The translations under genes and the position numbers were made by a program. The notes beneath the pieces were generated by a model, which saw nothing but the letters and a program-made list of their open reading frames with translations, was not told the DNA's origin and searched no databases. DNA of 64,000 nt from contig RQTK01000173.1 of assembly GCA_003991915.1 (NCBI GenBank), forward strand, positions 615,852 through 679,851, given 5' to 3'. This document shows positions 45,987 through 63,151 of the stretch, one piece after another; the first letter of the stretch is position 1; the number at the start of each line of letters is the position of its first letter. The stretch comes from Elysia chlorotica (Eukaryota; Mollusca; Gastropoda; Plakobranchidae).

Positions 45987-48611
45987 CACCATTATATTTA
46001 TAATTGTTATTATTATTATTATCATCATTATAGCTATACATATTATTATTATTTTAAAGCATTATATCACATTGAATATCAGTTGCAAATTGTATAGTAA
46101 AAAATGTATGTGTTACGATGATATAAGTCAGCAATTGAATGGTAATGAATTATAACATCATTTATCTTTGTGTCTACCCCAGTTAGCCTGAAAACTCACT
46201 TCAGTGAAGTTCTATAGGAAAACATTTCTAATTTCTATTTTCTTTCCTATTATTTAAAGGTGCTTAGAAGTAATTAAATTGAGCTGCTGTATAAATAACC
46301 TTCCATGATTTTCCCAGTTACCACACGAGAACCAAGTCTCATCATAATTACCATGACATTTTCCTCTGTTTCGAATCTTTCTTAATGAGTTTTTGCATTA
46401 CAGGTCCCGGGGGTGCATTCATTATGATGAGTTTGTCAACATAGTCTGGATACAATCTTGCGAAGCCCCAAGCAATACCTCCTCCCCAATCATGAGCAAC
46501 CAGAGTACATGATTTGTAACCTGCATCGACAAATACATCATTAGAATTTTTTTTTTTTTTTCATGTAGATGCAATTTGGTATAATTTCATAGAGAATCTC
46601 TGGAATATGGAAAGATATTGAGAAAACTCAGAGCAATAACACTTTAATCCAATAATTTGATAAGATTTCAAACGCCTTTTCCTACATTATAGCATTCCTC
46701 TGCAAATCAACCTTGGCAGCTGTTCCTTTTGAAACGTTTAGCAGTATGATGATTTTTTATGTCTTACGAAGCCGTTACATCTATTCTGCTTTATAATTGT
46801 AGAAGATGGACATTAAAAACACAATATAGTTGCAAGCTCTACAACCCCCATTGCCAACAACTAGAAATAATTCGAGATATCAAATATTCAACTATCATAA
46901 AAAGCATTGACCATATCATCACTTATACCAGGCCTAAAACGACTATATAACATCCACTGGCCAAAGAAAAACTAAATAATCTACAAACAGTCATCCACAA
47001 CAGGAGAGAAAGGAAATATCTTGATGCAACAGTAACAGACTTCCCAGGTAGAGAAACCTGATGATATCTCCGTGGATTGTTTTGAGTCAAAGTAAGTAAT
47101 TCAACAAGGCTTAGTTATCAATAAAAACCTTGTACGTGTTTGATGGTCTATCAGAATTAGAACATTCAACCATTACCCAATTTATCATTGTATTATGTTA
47201 TTTAAGCAACAAAAACAAAAATAATAATAATAACTTTGAATAGGATCACAAAAACCGAAACTAAAATTGGCCAAATGACTGGATGATACGAAAAAGCTGC
47301 AATTTTGCAACATAGTTATGAAAAATAAAACACTAATTCATTAGCACAAATGAGATCACATCATATCCAAAAAGACTTTATACCCACTGGTTTAACTAAC
47401 ACAGTTAAGAACTGCTTTTTATAGTCTCCAAATTATTATTATCATTATTACTGGTCTGAAACTGAATATTTGCATTAAAAACTAGAAAATGTTTGTACAT
47501 AAAAATACCTAGAGCAAGAATCACTTGCTTCACATCGGCCATCAGTTTGTGCAAGCTGTAAGCAGCAAGACCAGAGGGCTTGTCTGACTCATTGTATCCC
47601 CTCATATCAAAAGCAACCACTCTGAAACAAAATTTGATAAAATGTCCTGTATTTATCCTGTGTCCTATTCATAGACTATGACATTATGTTTTAGTACTAC
47701 AAAGAGGCCTGCTCATCACTGAAACAGGTAATATAACATTTAAATGAACATTATTTGTTACGCTTTCCATCAACTAATTATACTCAATAAACATAAACAG
47801 CAAACAAGGTCACATGCTAAACATGTTTATACAAATATGTCTTAACCATTTGAATGAACCTCAGTTTCAGTTATATGTGTTTCTAGATTATTATGTCTTT
47901 CTTCTCGACTTTTCAGCTCAATCAAACCCTTTATCATTGATAAATTTCAATGCCTTTGCATTTATCTAAGCTGGTTATAAGCTTAGAAATAAATAATTTA
48001 ATTACAAAGCATTACCTATAATCTGACTGAAATTCTTTAATTTGATGTCTCCAAGAGAACCAAAATTCTGGAAAGCCATGCATGAACAGCATCAAAGGTT
48101 TATCCTCAGGGCCACTTGCGACATAGTGAATACGAACATCCTGTAAAGAAGTGACATGTTTTATTGACAGTGAATTATTATGCTTTGTAAAAAGTGAAAA
48201 TTACTGAAGCCTTAAAATTCTACCTAACCACCTTGTTCCACTTATTTAAAGACTTTGATTTATAATATTGAGGCATAGATTAAAACTCTCCAAGAGCGCT
48301 TCAAATCTCTTTTTAAAAATGTTATGCATGAGATAAACTCTGTTGAAAAAGATACACAATTGAAATGTAAGGGAATTGTATCTTACAATATATTTGTAAC
48401 ACAAATTACAAAAAATTACCTCAAGGTGAAGATATCCGTGGGTACCAAGAGACGTATCATCTAGGCAGGCTGGTCGCTCAATTACTTTCCAATGAAAGAC
48501 CTTTTTAAAGCCAATTTTGAAACATGATCTTATGACACCAAACAATGTTAACACACCATAGAAGGAGGCAACCAACCATAACATCACTTTCTCTACCAAT
48601 ACATGGTCCAT
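44588..48611 (-). CDS. Epoxide hydrolase 4-like alpha/beta-hydrolase, copy A
   Basis: Membrane-anchored alpha/beta-hydrolase of the EPHX3/EPHX4 group, expected to open epoxides on fatty acids or xenobiotics; the substrate is unknown. Exons: 48611-48420, 48140-48016, 47621-47509, 46520-46352, 45703-45561, 44850-44588; 334 residues. An N-terminal hydrophobic segment (residues about 9-30) anchors it in the membrane. The oxyanion motif HGFPEFW starts at 85. The nucleophile is Asp154 in HDWGGG. Lid tyrosines lie in INAYKHVFSQP and LNYYR (256-257). The acid is Asp286 in WGCQD and the base is His314 in NANHF-type DANHF. All catalytic residues are present. The length is slightly below vertebrate EPHX4 (about 360). 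An acceptor at 48621 just before the ATG implies a noncoding first exon upstream. It is paired with copy B at 54467-58928. Confidence 0.95.
45944..46060. repeat. (ATT)n microsatellite, copy A intron 4
   Basis: Imperfect ATT array with ATC interruptions. Its left flank ('gaaagttatcttgtgtatgt') is homologous to the flank of the ATC/ATT array in intron 4 of copy B. Confidence 0.95.
46755..47060 (+). mobile_element. Probable LINE C-terminal fragment
   Basis: The plus strand begins with AVTSILLYNCRRWTL, close to the conserved LINE block 'V-x-x-x-L-L-Y-G-C-E-T-W-T-L'. It then degrades through frameshifts. It lies in intron 3 of hydrolase copy A, and the equivalent, shorter intron of copy B lacks it. 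Confidence 0.5.
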
Positions 48612-48748
48612 AGTTGAAGCCTGAAAGGGGAAAATGGAAAATATATTTAATATGCAACCACCAACTTTTTTACAATCTTTGCCTCACGAAGAACCTATGC
48701 CGAGTCTATCGATAACCTTTAATTTTTTAAGCGCCCAAAACAAACGGC

Positions 48749-48784
<36 letters not shown>

Positions 48785-48810
48785 AATTATTATTATCATT
48801 ATCATTATTA
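48749..48810. repeat. (ATT)n microsatellite
   Basis: ATT repeat with CAT variants, close to the upstream limit of homology between the two hydrolase copies. Confidence 0.93.
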
Positions 48811-50329
48811 TAATAATCACAGAGCTAACAACATAAAAGTTATAAAAGTTTAATATTTAGCTAGAAAAGTACAGAAAATTACCATACGCTTTTTTGGCAT
48901 AATATTGGTAACTCTCTTATGTGAAGTACAGATTTGATTGAAATGTTTTGTGATAGTTATAGTTGAACTTTAACTATTTTATAACTTTTTGTGCCTTGTT
49001 TACTATGCTCCACTGTGATATTAAGATTGAATTGATCATCTTAGCATGCAGCTTATGAGAAATGAATAGCTAGAGGTCTTACATCTAATAATACCAGCCA
49101 TCTATTTTCTATAAGTGAGAACATATCTTGCCGCCCTGACATCCCTTTGTATAACTCACAAGGGCAGGCAGTAAAGAAAGTAGAGAGGAAGGCAGAGCAA
49201 GTGTAAAAAAAACAACAGGACTGTTTGTACATGAGGATATATACAAATACAGTAACGTGTTCAAGGTTACAAAAGATAAAAAATACATCAATAATTATTA
49301 AAACCAGAAAGTATCAGCTGGCGGGTCAAACATACAGCTCTTTAAAATATGCCACAAGCTTTTAGATAAAAATAGATTAACTCTACCCACTGATGATTTG
49401 GCAAAAGATGGTCCAAGCATACATAACGATTTCCTCATTGATGAAGTGAAGAATACCAGAGATCACATGAGTAGACTGTGTGTTAAATTAAGATGGAGAG
49501 ATTGGCATGCGAACGAAAGGCCTATTGGATGATCAACACAAAGTTAGATCAAACTCAATAAAAAAGCGTTAACTCGCAATGACGACAATAGTCAAGACTA
49601 GATGTATAGATAGAGAGATGGTACTATTAATGGAATTTTCAGACACATAAGAAACAATAAAAGGAAACAGCGCCTTGGGATCTATCGATATCTTGGGGTT
49701 GTTGAATAACACAATCTCGATAACAAAATGGCAATGAAATATCCCATATCGATATAATAATTAAATTGTTCCTACATTCTGCGCACAAACGTTCTATATT
49801 TTTCTCTAATGCGGTAGCGTTATTGACAGAAAAGATGTAGCTGTACGACAAATATGTCAAGTGCAAGAAACATTGGGGCTGTTCGGTAAGGCAGCTCTGT
49901 TAATGAATTACAATACTGCTTGAATGTATATAATGCACATTGATAGGTGTCGCGTCAGATTTTAAAAAAAAGGAACTTAGGTGCATTACTAAATACGGAC
50001 ATCGACAGACCGACTTTTTTGTGTCTTTAACAGCTACACATACGGATGCCACTTTCATTTTCGTAGGGTGAAAAAATTGTCGCAAAGTCCGACTGTTTGC
50101 CTTAGATCGGATATCGGGTAGGAAGAAGTGTCAGAAATCAGGTCGGAAAAGTCTTGATTGTCAAATTTGTCAGAATTCTGACCAGGCTAGTGAATAAGTA
50201 TGTGTACAATCTCTTCTGTTCAAAGTCTAATAACAAAAACTCAAGAAAGTTTAGTGGGAACTTTTCAGTCAAGTTAATTTTTCTGATGCATGTAAAAGAC
50301 AAGAGACGAGTATAGGGCTTCAGCTGGCT

Positions 50330-50860
50330 AAAGAAGATGGAAGGTGTACACCCAAATTAGTCAATGTTGAACTTGAGCTGTCTAAGAGACGACGAAAGGT
50401 GTAGACCCAAATTAGTAAAACAATCTGTCCAATATTTTTAGGGGTTGGGAAAATGATGATGGGCGCTCAAATCAAGAAGGTTTTTGATGGGTATAAAAAT
50501 CAGAACAGAGAATATAAAATGGGAGATCCATGGGTTAGTATCTTCTAAGATAAGAGTTATAGGGTATTGGAATCCTTAAAAAGTAGCTTCTTCATACAAG
50601 AAGGAATTCTTAGAAGAAAGGGATATCGCAGCAGCCTCAAGGAGCAATGGGAGGGCCGAGAGATCGGACCAAGCATAAGCTGACCAGAAATATGTCTAAA
50701 TATGTTTAGTGTAGGTAGGAGGCTACAGTGAGTTTGCTGGGGTGCTGGCACAAGCTGGTCCCAGTGGAACCATCAGGATGCCAGCAGGGGTTTGCTCCTG
50801 GGAGTTTACGGGGATGCTGGGGCAAGCTGGACTCAGTGGTTACTCTAAGATGTCAGGATA
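50330..50860. repeat. Degenerate direct repeats
   Basis: Two imperfect pairs. 'ggtgtacacccaaattagt' near 50343 recurs as 'ggtgtagacccaaattagt' near 50398. A ~40-bp block beginning 'gagtttgctggggtgctgg' near 50728 recurs about 71 bp later as 'gagtttacggggatgctgg'. They look like remnants of a minisatellite. Confidence 0.6.
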
Positions 50861-51059
50861 CCGAGGGGAAGCGGGAGGTTTGAGTGGTTTGGGATACCCA
50901 GAGGCATGGAAAGCATATTATTGCCTTGAAAGAGGGAAAAGTCGGGTAAAAATGTGTCACGAGTAGGTTGAGAGTTGTTTTCTGCTTGCCCAGATGCTTT
51001 AGCCTAGAGAAGTGTGATGTCAGTGAGTTGGGTATTGAATGAAACTTCTCAGTGGCTTT

Positions 51060-51460
51060 AGATCCAGATCTAGCCAGTCTTGGACGCTCTTTAGTCTTGA
51101 GTGGATCAACATCTACCTTGGGATAGCCTACGGGATTGCTTTGACTGTTCATGGAACATAGATCCCCTTTACTTCTACGACTACTTTTGCTGCTAGAATC
51201 TACTTTTTGTGCTCTCGGCGCCTGAATACAACAATAACAATAAGTTTAGCTAGAATCTATCTACAAAAGCTACCCTTGTTTTGAAACCCAAGGCTAGATT
51301 CTAGATCTATAAAAAATAGATCTAGATCTACAAACCCGCGATTCCAATGTCGTGATCTAGACTCTAGGGCTAGAGTAGATCTAGATCTAGATCTAAACAA
51401 TTTATAAAGGTCCTGTGAGTTTTCTTGATGACTAGTAGATCTAGAATCTAGATTTAATGA
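51060..51460. repeat. TAGATCTA palindrome cluster
   Basis: Dense overlapping tctagatctaga-type palindromes, including an almost continuous run near 51375-51395. The motif matches that in the NDUFS1 upstream intron. Confidence 0.75.
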
Positions 51461-52345
51461 TTAGAAAATCTTGCAACTTACGGGTCTTAGAGGATCACTT
51501 TCGCTGTGGCTGAAGTCAGAGACCTTTGACCTCTTATCACCTGTGGTTGGTCGCTCAAGAAAAAAAAAACACAGTTGTCTCTCTTTTCTCATGCTATGGC
51601 CTTCCACAATTGAACCACGCCCCCCTCGCCATATCTCACCACACCTGTGGCCTTCTGTCTCAGGAAAATTTATCACAAAAGTTTTATCAGACCCTCTCTG
51701 GTTTTATCATTCATTTTATGCATCATTTCTTGAAGGCTTGTAATAGATACGTGTAAAGTAGTTTGTCACGATCGTATGCTTGTGTATGTGTGCTTTGTTG
51801 TTAATTTCTTGCTACAAAACATTAAAACTCAAGGAATATGAAAAAAAAAAATTATATGTTTTAAAGGGTAAAAAAGGGCTAGGCCTAGATCACTCTAGAC
51901 ATACATGTTTCTTTTCCCCTAGCAAGTTGAATCCCATCAATATAAAACTAAAAATAAACTTGCAAAATTTCGTGAGCCTGCATTTATAATGAGACCTGAT
52001 GTTTATATTTAGATATGAACAAAGCACTGAATCTTAATATAATTATTATGATGTCGCTTTTAGAATGTTTAACTCGTAGCAGGCGAAGATTTACACTACA
52101 AACATTTCTATTTTCACTTGATACTGTACATTTCTTTCAGCCCGCTATTACAAGTAAATGTCACTTTGCCCATATCAAACTCACAATCATAATTCTGTAT
52201 AATAAAATCAAACGTGCCCCCCCCCAAAAAAAAAAGGGGGGGGGGGTAAATTAAGAAAGTAATTAAGTAATTAAACGGTACCAACGCTTCTCTACTGTTA
52301 CTGCTAGTGCAGCTGCTGCTGCTGTTGCTAATACTACAACAACAA

Positions 52346-53295
<950 letters not shown>

Positions 53296-53764
53296 CACTT
53301 CTATCGAGTGTAATATTTCCATATTTTAATTTTTTTAAAATGTCTTTCCCCTTTTATAATTCAAAAATCCAGCCGTATTACTTGTGGTTTCTACATCTTT
53401 CCCGTCGACAAAAAAAAAAAAGAAAGAAAGAAACACATTTCCGCCTTCCCCAAATTGTTGTTTAAAGCACAAACTAACAAATAACAATACACGCATTACT
53501 TAATGCACTTACAAGACATTACTAAAAGTATTTAAGGGCACGACATTGCTCCCGCCATTAACGTGTCCTAATTTGACTTGGGTTAATTCTACTTATGACA
53601 AATACCATTTTCGTTTGACTTTATTGAACTTCATATTGAAAAATTCTCCCCTTTTTTTCATTGAGTCCAAATTTCTATCATAATAGCATTGACAGCTCCG
53701 TTTAATAATTTTACTATTAAGTTTAGATGCTGAATTAGAGTCGAAAAAAAAGGAAAAAGTAGAG

Positions 53765-54040
53765 GTGCTTGAGTTGAGTTGGTTTCATGTCCAACGTTCG
53801 AACGTTATATCTTGGGCCCCAAGACTGACGTCTGAAAATTTTACGTGCTACCACACACAAGACAGGGCGGGAAGATCTGGACTCCTGTCCCAGCCAATCA
53901 CGTTTTACTGACACCGACCCAGCTAGTTACAGGGAACAAATATTTCAAATACATTTTTGACGGATCGTGGGGTTCGAACCGCGGACCTCCCGATCGGGAC
54001 ACAAACGCTATACCACTGGAGCCAGTTCGTTCCGAGTATC
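53765..54040 (-). repeat. tRNA-derived SINE, near full length, reverse
   Basis: On the minus strand, from 54040 down: A-box-like 'ccagtggtatagcgtttgtg', B box 'gcggttcgaacccc', then the 'gggtcggtgtcagtaaaac' body and the 'ttggggcccaaga' block. It ends in 'gttggacatgaaaccaactc'. The head is the best preserved in the window. Confidence 0.8.
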
Positions 54041-54081
54041 AGTGATTATTGTGCACTTAAAGTATATTATGGAAGAAAAAG

Positions 54082-54126
54082 AAGTATTGGTATATTTAGT
54101 AAAATTTACTAAATATACCAATACTT
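54082..54126. repeat. Perfect inverted repeat (22-bp arms, 1-nt centre)
   Basis: The arm 'aagtattggtatatttag' plus four more bases is followed by one A and then by its exact reverse complement. No mismatch occurs in 22 pairs, and imperfect pairing continues a few bases outward. It lies 3' of hydrolase copy B, just past the reverse SINE. Confidence 0.97.
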
Positions 54127-54364
54127 TTCTTAATGTTTGGAAAACTAAGGACATTTTGCGTTTAAAAATTAGTCAAGACAAAAAAATATACTCTAGGGTC
54201 AAGGATTGGAACATTTGTCGTATTAACCAGGAGCATTTTTAATGTCAAGTAAGAATTTAAAAAAAAAACACACACACACTCACACACACACGCAATCATA
54301 CAAACACTCAGAAACCTATGGATTATACAAATGCCTCATGTCCCATCAAACACACACAATATAT

Positions 54365-54370
54365 TTTATT
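54365..54370 (-). terminator. Poly(A) signal, hydrolase copy B
   Basis: AATAAA on the minus strand 97 bp past the copy B stop codon, matching the position in copy A. Confidence 0.55.
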
Positions 54371-54466
54371 TGCAAAGGATTATGCCTAATACATCATAAT
54401 AACTGTACAGTGCCATGCAAAGTATGATGATTATTCAAGAAGCTCAAACAAAAAAATTGGCATAAC

Positions 54467-58928
<4,462 letters not shown>

Positions 58929-58937
58929 GATTGAAAC

Positions 58938-60557
58938 CTGAAAAGGAAAGAATATTATTTATAAAGAAAAGAACCAACAAATCTTTGTTTCACTAACACA
59001 CTAAGTTCAGTCCATTAATAACCTTTAAAATGCGAAGCGCGAAAAAGAAACATTCGATTAATATCATAGCTACCAACCTAACTAGCAATGAAACTGTTAT
59101 AAATTGAACTGAAATACCAAGCGAAAAGTTTATATGTTTTGTTTAGTTTTTTTTACCAAAAACCCGTCATGCTTCACTCTCTCAGCGCAAATCATAATAA
59201 TATGGCGCTGATGATTGTGATCTACTGCACCTTAAAACAATGCGTGCAAGCTGCTGTGGCCTTAAAGTGGTCCCCAGTGTGGAAAAATAATAAAGGATGC
59301 TTATTAATAACATTTAATCATTTTACTAGCGCAACCTTTTAACTTTATCTCTTCACTGAAACCCAACATTGATTCTCACCGTTTTCTTTTGTTCTTATAT
59401 GAAATAGTGGTAGTGCGAATTTTGATTGCATTTTAAACAAAGAGCCTTACCTGTGATTTAAATGCCCGCATAAATTGTGACATTTTTTGTCAACTTTTTT
59501 TCCCCTTTTAAACCATTGGATATTCTGATTAAATATTTATGTACATTTGATTTTTGTTTTAACTGAATCCAAAGTGTATACCTTGGGTTTTTTTTTTTTT
59601 TTTTTTTACAAATTTGGAAAAAAAAGGGGGAAAAAAGGAGAACAAAAAATAAACACCGGGATCTTGTAAACCCCACCCAATGGGACTAGGTGGAAAAGTT
59701 TGGCTTTAAGCAAGAGTGACTTTATCCAATTTAAAATTGTTTTAACAGAAAAGAAAAGAAAAACACGTGTCATGTTATTGACTTTGCCTTCAAGCAAGGG
59801 TGTTAACTCTATGTGGAACCCATACTATTGACTCGGGTTCGTAGACCATTCATTAGTTTTTACCTTCAACAGCAACTTTAGAGAACTATCAAGTAGACAT
59901 ATACATAAACGTAACACATTATCCACCTGTCTCTCTCACACACACACACAAACACACACACACTATCCCTCCCTCTCTTTATCAATATATTTATATGTAT
60001 ATCTCTATTATATAAAATCTTTCTCTCTTACTATCTATTTATATGATTGTCTATTCTTTCTCTGTTTCTGCATAAATATTTCTCTGTGTATCTTTCTCTG
60101 CATATTAGTTTTGTCATCATATGATCCGCTCATCCGGAAATCAAAGTATGTATGCTAATTATGATCATACATTCACCAACAGGTACACAACTGTAGTGGG
60201 TCGAATAATTACTAATGAAACACTGCGAAAAGAGAACACAATCCGTAAGACATGAACCAAATGATTGACTGAGAATAGGAAAAAAGGCGAGAAACAGTTT
60301 GCATGCATTTAGTAAAATAGTTACAAAGTGGCCTGAAGATACTAGCTCGACAATAGTAATCAAAGATAGACAACGATTAACACAACTCGCTGGTAATGAG
60401 GGAAACTATTGTAGCGTCCTTCTTTAACTCTGTGCAGTTACAATAAATGGCCTCTCAGCCTGTGACATGATCTAAAACGATTTAACCCTATGGAACAAGG
60501 GGGATAAATCAGACAAAAACGAACAGTATAGTACTGATAACACGTAAATATCAGAGA

Positions 60558-60654
<97 letters not shown>

Positions 60655-61069
60655 ATGGATAGGAGGAGAGAGGACATGAAAATAGGATTATATTTTTTCC
60701 ACGTTTGCCAAAATGCATCAATCGTCACGAGGATTATAATTATTAGAAGAAAATAGCAAAGAGATCGGTGCATCTTGTGTGTGTGTGAATTCAAGTTGGG
60801 CTCAAATAAATCTCTTTACTTGTCGACATGATTCCTCATTTCTTTAGAAACTTCCCTTGAAAAATTTATTTGAGTGCAATATATGATAGATCTTTTTGAA
60901 AGCACCTCTCTCGGTAGCGTTGTCAAAGACTTCAATAATAACAGCCATGGCTTTAGCGTCGATGTTACCATCAGTACTTAAATAATTATGTTCAAGCTGC
61001 GTGATATCCCGGTTTGAGTGTGCGAAGATATTACTAAATATTCGTAGTATGAAATTGAAACACGAGATC
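58938..61069. other. Spacer upstream of hydrolase copy B
   Basis: No gene recognised. Homology to the upstream region of copy A continues to about 59060. Simple repeats: T run about 59589-59609, CA repeat about 59938-59963, (GA)n about 60561-60648. A promoter for copy B presumably lies here but was not identified. Confidence 0.55.
60561..60648. repeat. (GA)n microsatellite
   Basis: About 88 bp of near-perfect GA repeat. The Ser/Leu frame across it is an artefact. Confidence 0.97.
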
Positions 61070-62163
61070 TTAAGGCGTCGTGGGGTGGTTATGCTCCAGG
61101 TGTACATTTATGACGGCCAGATGCTTTTCATAGTAGTTGTATTTTAATACAAATGACGCCTTGCACCCTGTGGCTGAGTGTCTGGGAAATAAAACGTGCA
61201 AAGAATATTTTAACACACGCTAAATATGTGATAACTTTGCTGATAGTAAATTGCTTGAACACCTCAAAACTGACTGATCAACTGATCAAGGTAAATATTC
61301 CCATATGTTTTTAATGATAGCAAAAATTAAACATTTGGAATCTTTAAGCAAAGTTTTAAAATAACATCCTTTATAACTAGTCTTGGTAGGGACCAGAGTG
61401 CGTTACCCGATGACTGTAATTTGGAAAGAGTTACATTAACTTTATTTAATGTTTACAGCAGCACTGTTATTGGGCTGGGGAAGGGTCAGGGTTTATAGCT
61501 TAGAATATAGCTGGTAATAGGTAATCTGGACATTTTGCGACTGTACGAGAAACCGTGAACCACTGCGATCACTGCTCGGATGTCAATATAACTTGGTCAA
61601 TATTGACTACTTAGATTTAGATCTGCTTGACCTAGGTTCTAAAGACTAAAGTTTTCTAGACCTAGATTACATCACTTAGATTTTCACAAACTGGGACTGC
61701 ACGAGTATGGATCTAGATCGTGGCCTAGATACCACAATATGCCATCATTAAAACCAAGTTGAAATTGGGTACACGGAAACTCTTTACCATGCTAAAAGTT
61801 ACTGTCTAAAAGAATTACATTTAAACCTAGTAGTTCATAGCATATTCAAGCATGAATCAGTTTATTTAAAGGGAAAGCACCAAAGTAAAGAAAAATATGA
61901 CACTTACTTTGTTCTGGATTTCACTCCGTTCCCGCGGACCCTTGGTTCTCCATATTGGGTACAGACTTTGTAGTCTATCCTGCTGTTCACAAAGTGTGTT
62001 TGGATTTGTTTTTTACTCTTTAAATTTGCCTTTGCAACCGTCTCAGAAGATTTCGTCCTGAACATGCAATGATTGGTTTTTTAAATTCCTCAAAACTTGA
62101 GGAAAACTCTTGGAAAGAGGAATAATTCTTATCTACAAAGGTGGCCATGGCTGATCTTACAGA
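61070..62163 (-). pseudogene. FAR1/ZSWIM-type zinc-finger domain, frameshifted two-exon remnant
   Basis: The minus strand encodes a FAR1-like (WRKY-GCM1 superfamily) N-terminal domain as found in ZSWIM3-type proteins, which derive from MULE transposases. Exon 1 runs 62163-61908 after an acceptor-like tract and has a good start context (gccATGG at 62148). The first 24 codons contain FQEFSSSFEEF. The frame is then lost at a 6-A run (62082-62077). One base off, it resumes with SSETVAKANLK, VCTQYGEPR and NGVKS up to donor gtaagtg at 61907. Exon 2 (61181-61070) joins in the correct phase: ATGCKASFV, then LEHNHP and a TAA. The C...C...HxH zinc ligands are visible. No MULE or SWIM part was found downstream. 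Either the A-run is a sequencing error in a real gene, or this is a decayed or truncated copy. Confidence 0.55.
61610..61730. repeat. Small TAGATCTA-type cluster
   Basis: Several 'tagatct', 'ctagacctaga' and 'tctagatcg' elements within 120 bp, inside the intron of the zinc-finger remnant. The motif family matches the clusters at 39 and 51 kb. Confidence 0.55.
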
Positions 62164-62399
62164 CTGCAACACGTGAAAAGAAGTAAGCTTAAACGACTGA
62201 GCGGCAATGACTTGAACAATGAAGTGAAGGAAGTACACTAAAAACGACCTCGGAAGTTGGTAGTGAACGGAAAGCGTACTTTCTAACGCAAATGAGTTCT
62301 ACTTTCACTCTGTGTCCCAGGACGGTTAGTCAATGGACACAGAGGTACTCTGTGTCAGTTGACAGTACCATTATTTTAAATTGATGCAACGCACTTCGG

Positions 62400-62446
<47 letters not shown>

Positions 62447-63093
62447 TTATTGTTGTTTTTTTTCTACTGTTTTGTTATTTTGTGTGCTTGTTTTTCATCT
62501 GATAAAATAGGAAGAGATGCATGACTGAAAATATAGCTAATAGCACTAAGGATCTAGTACAGCATCATTTTCTTAAGACCTTACATTTCCACCTCTCAGC
62601 ATACCCACCATTTAACATTATTCTAATGTAGGCTAAATAGGATAATTACCATAATGCGTAATCATAATGGACAGTAAACGAATATAATGAAATTCGTTTT
62701 AAAGACCAAACCACTACTGTTTTTGTTAGGCTACAACGTTACTAGATGTTTTTAAATGTTTCTAGGTCTTGCTTTTTTGCGAGTGACAGTAGAGCTGTGC
62801 AGTAGCTAAGTAGCTTGAAAACAATCGTGTCGATCAGGTGATTGAGCAACTTCAGTTCCGAAGTCCCAGAAAGGTTCAGCTATGACATACCTCTTGGTTG
62901 CACTGGTTGCACTCTCCGTGTCTGAACACTGCACCGGTTTCCATTACAGGCAACCTTTCCCAAGTTGAGTTCACAATCAAGTTGATTGTGCTCATCAGCC
63001 AAAATAAACTGGAAAGTAAGCACTTTTACTTTCGGGAAAATGCAGCCAACTGCCACACCTTGTATCTATCCAAGATTTCTTATGCTTCTATCA

Positions 63094-63151
<58 letters not shown>

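Noticed and set aside
50742..50966. Gly-rich frame near 50.8 kb
   Set aside because: Explained by degenerate ~71-bp direct repeats; no start context, splice sites or known family.
60844..61069. Continuation of the minus-strand frame beyond the zinc-finger stop
   Set aside because: It is in another frame from the zinc-finger exon and shows no similarity I recognise to the next part of ZSWIM proteins.
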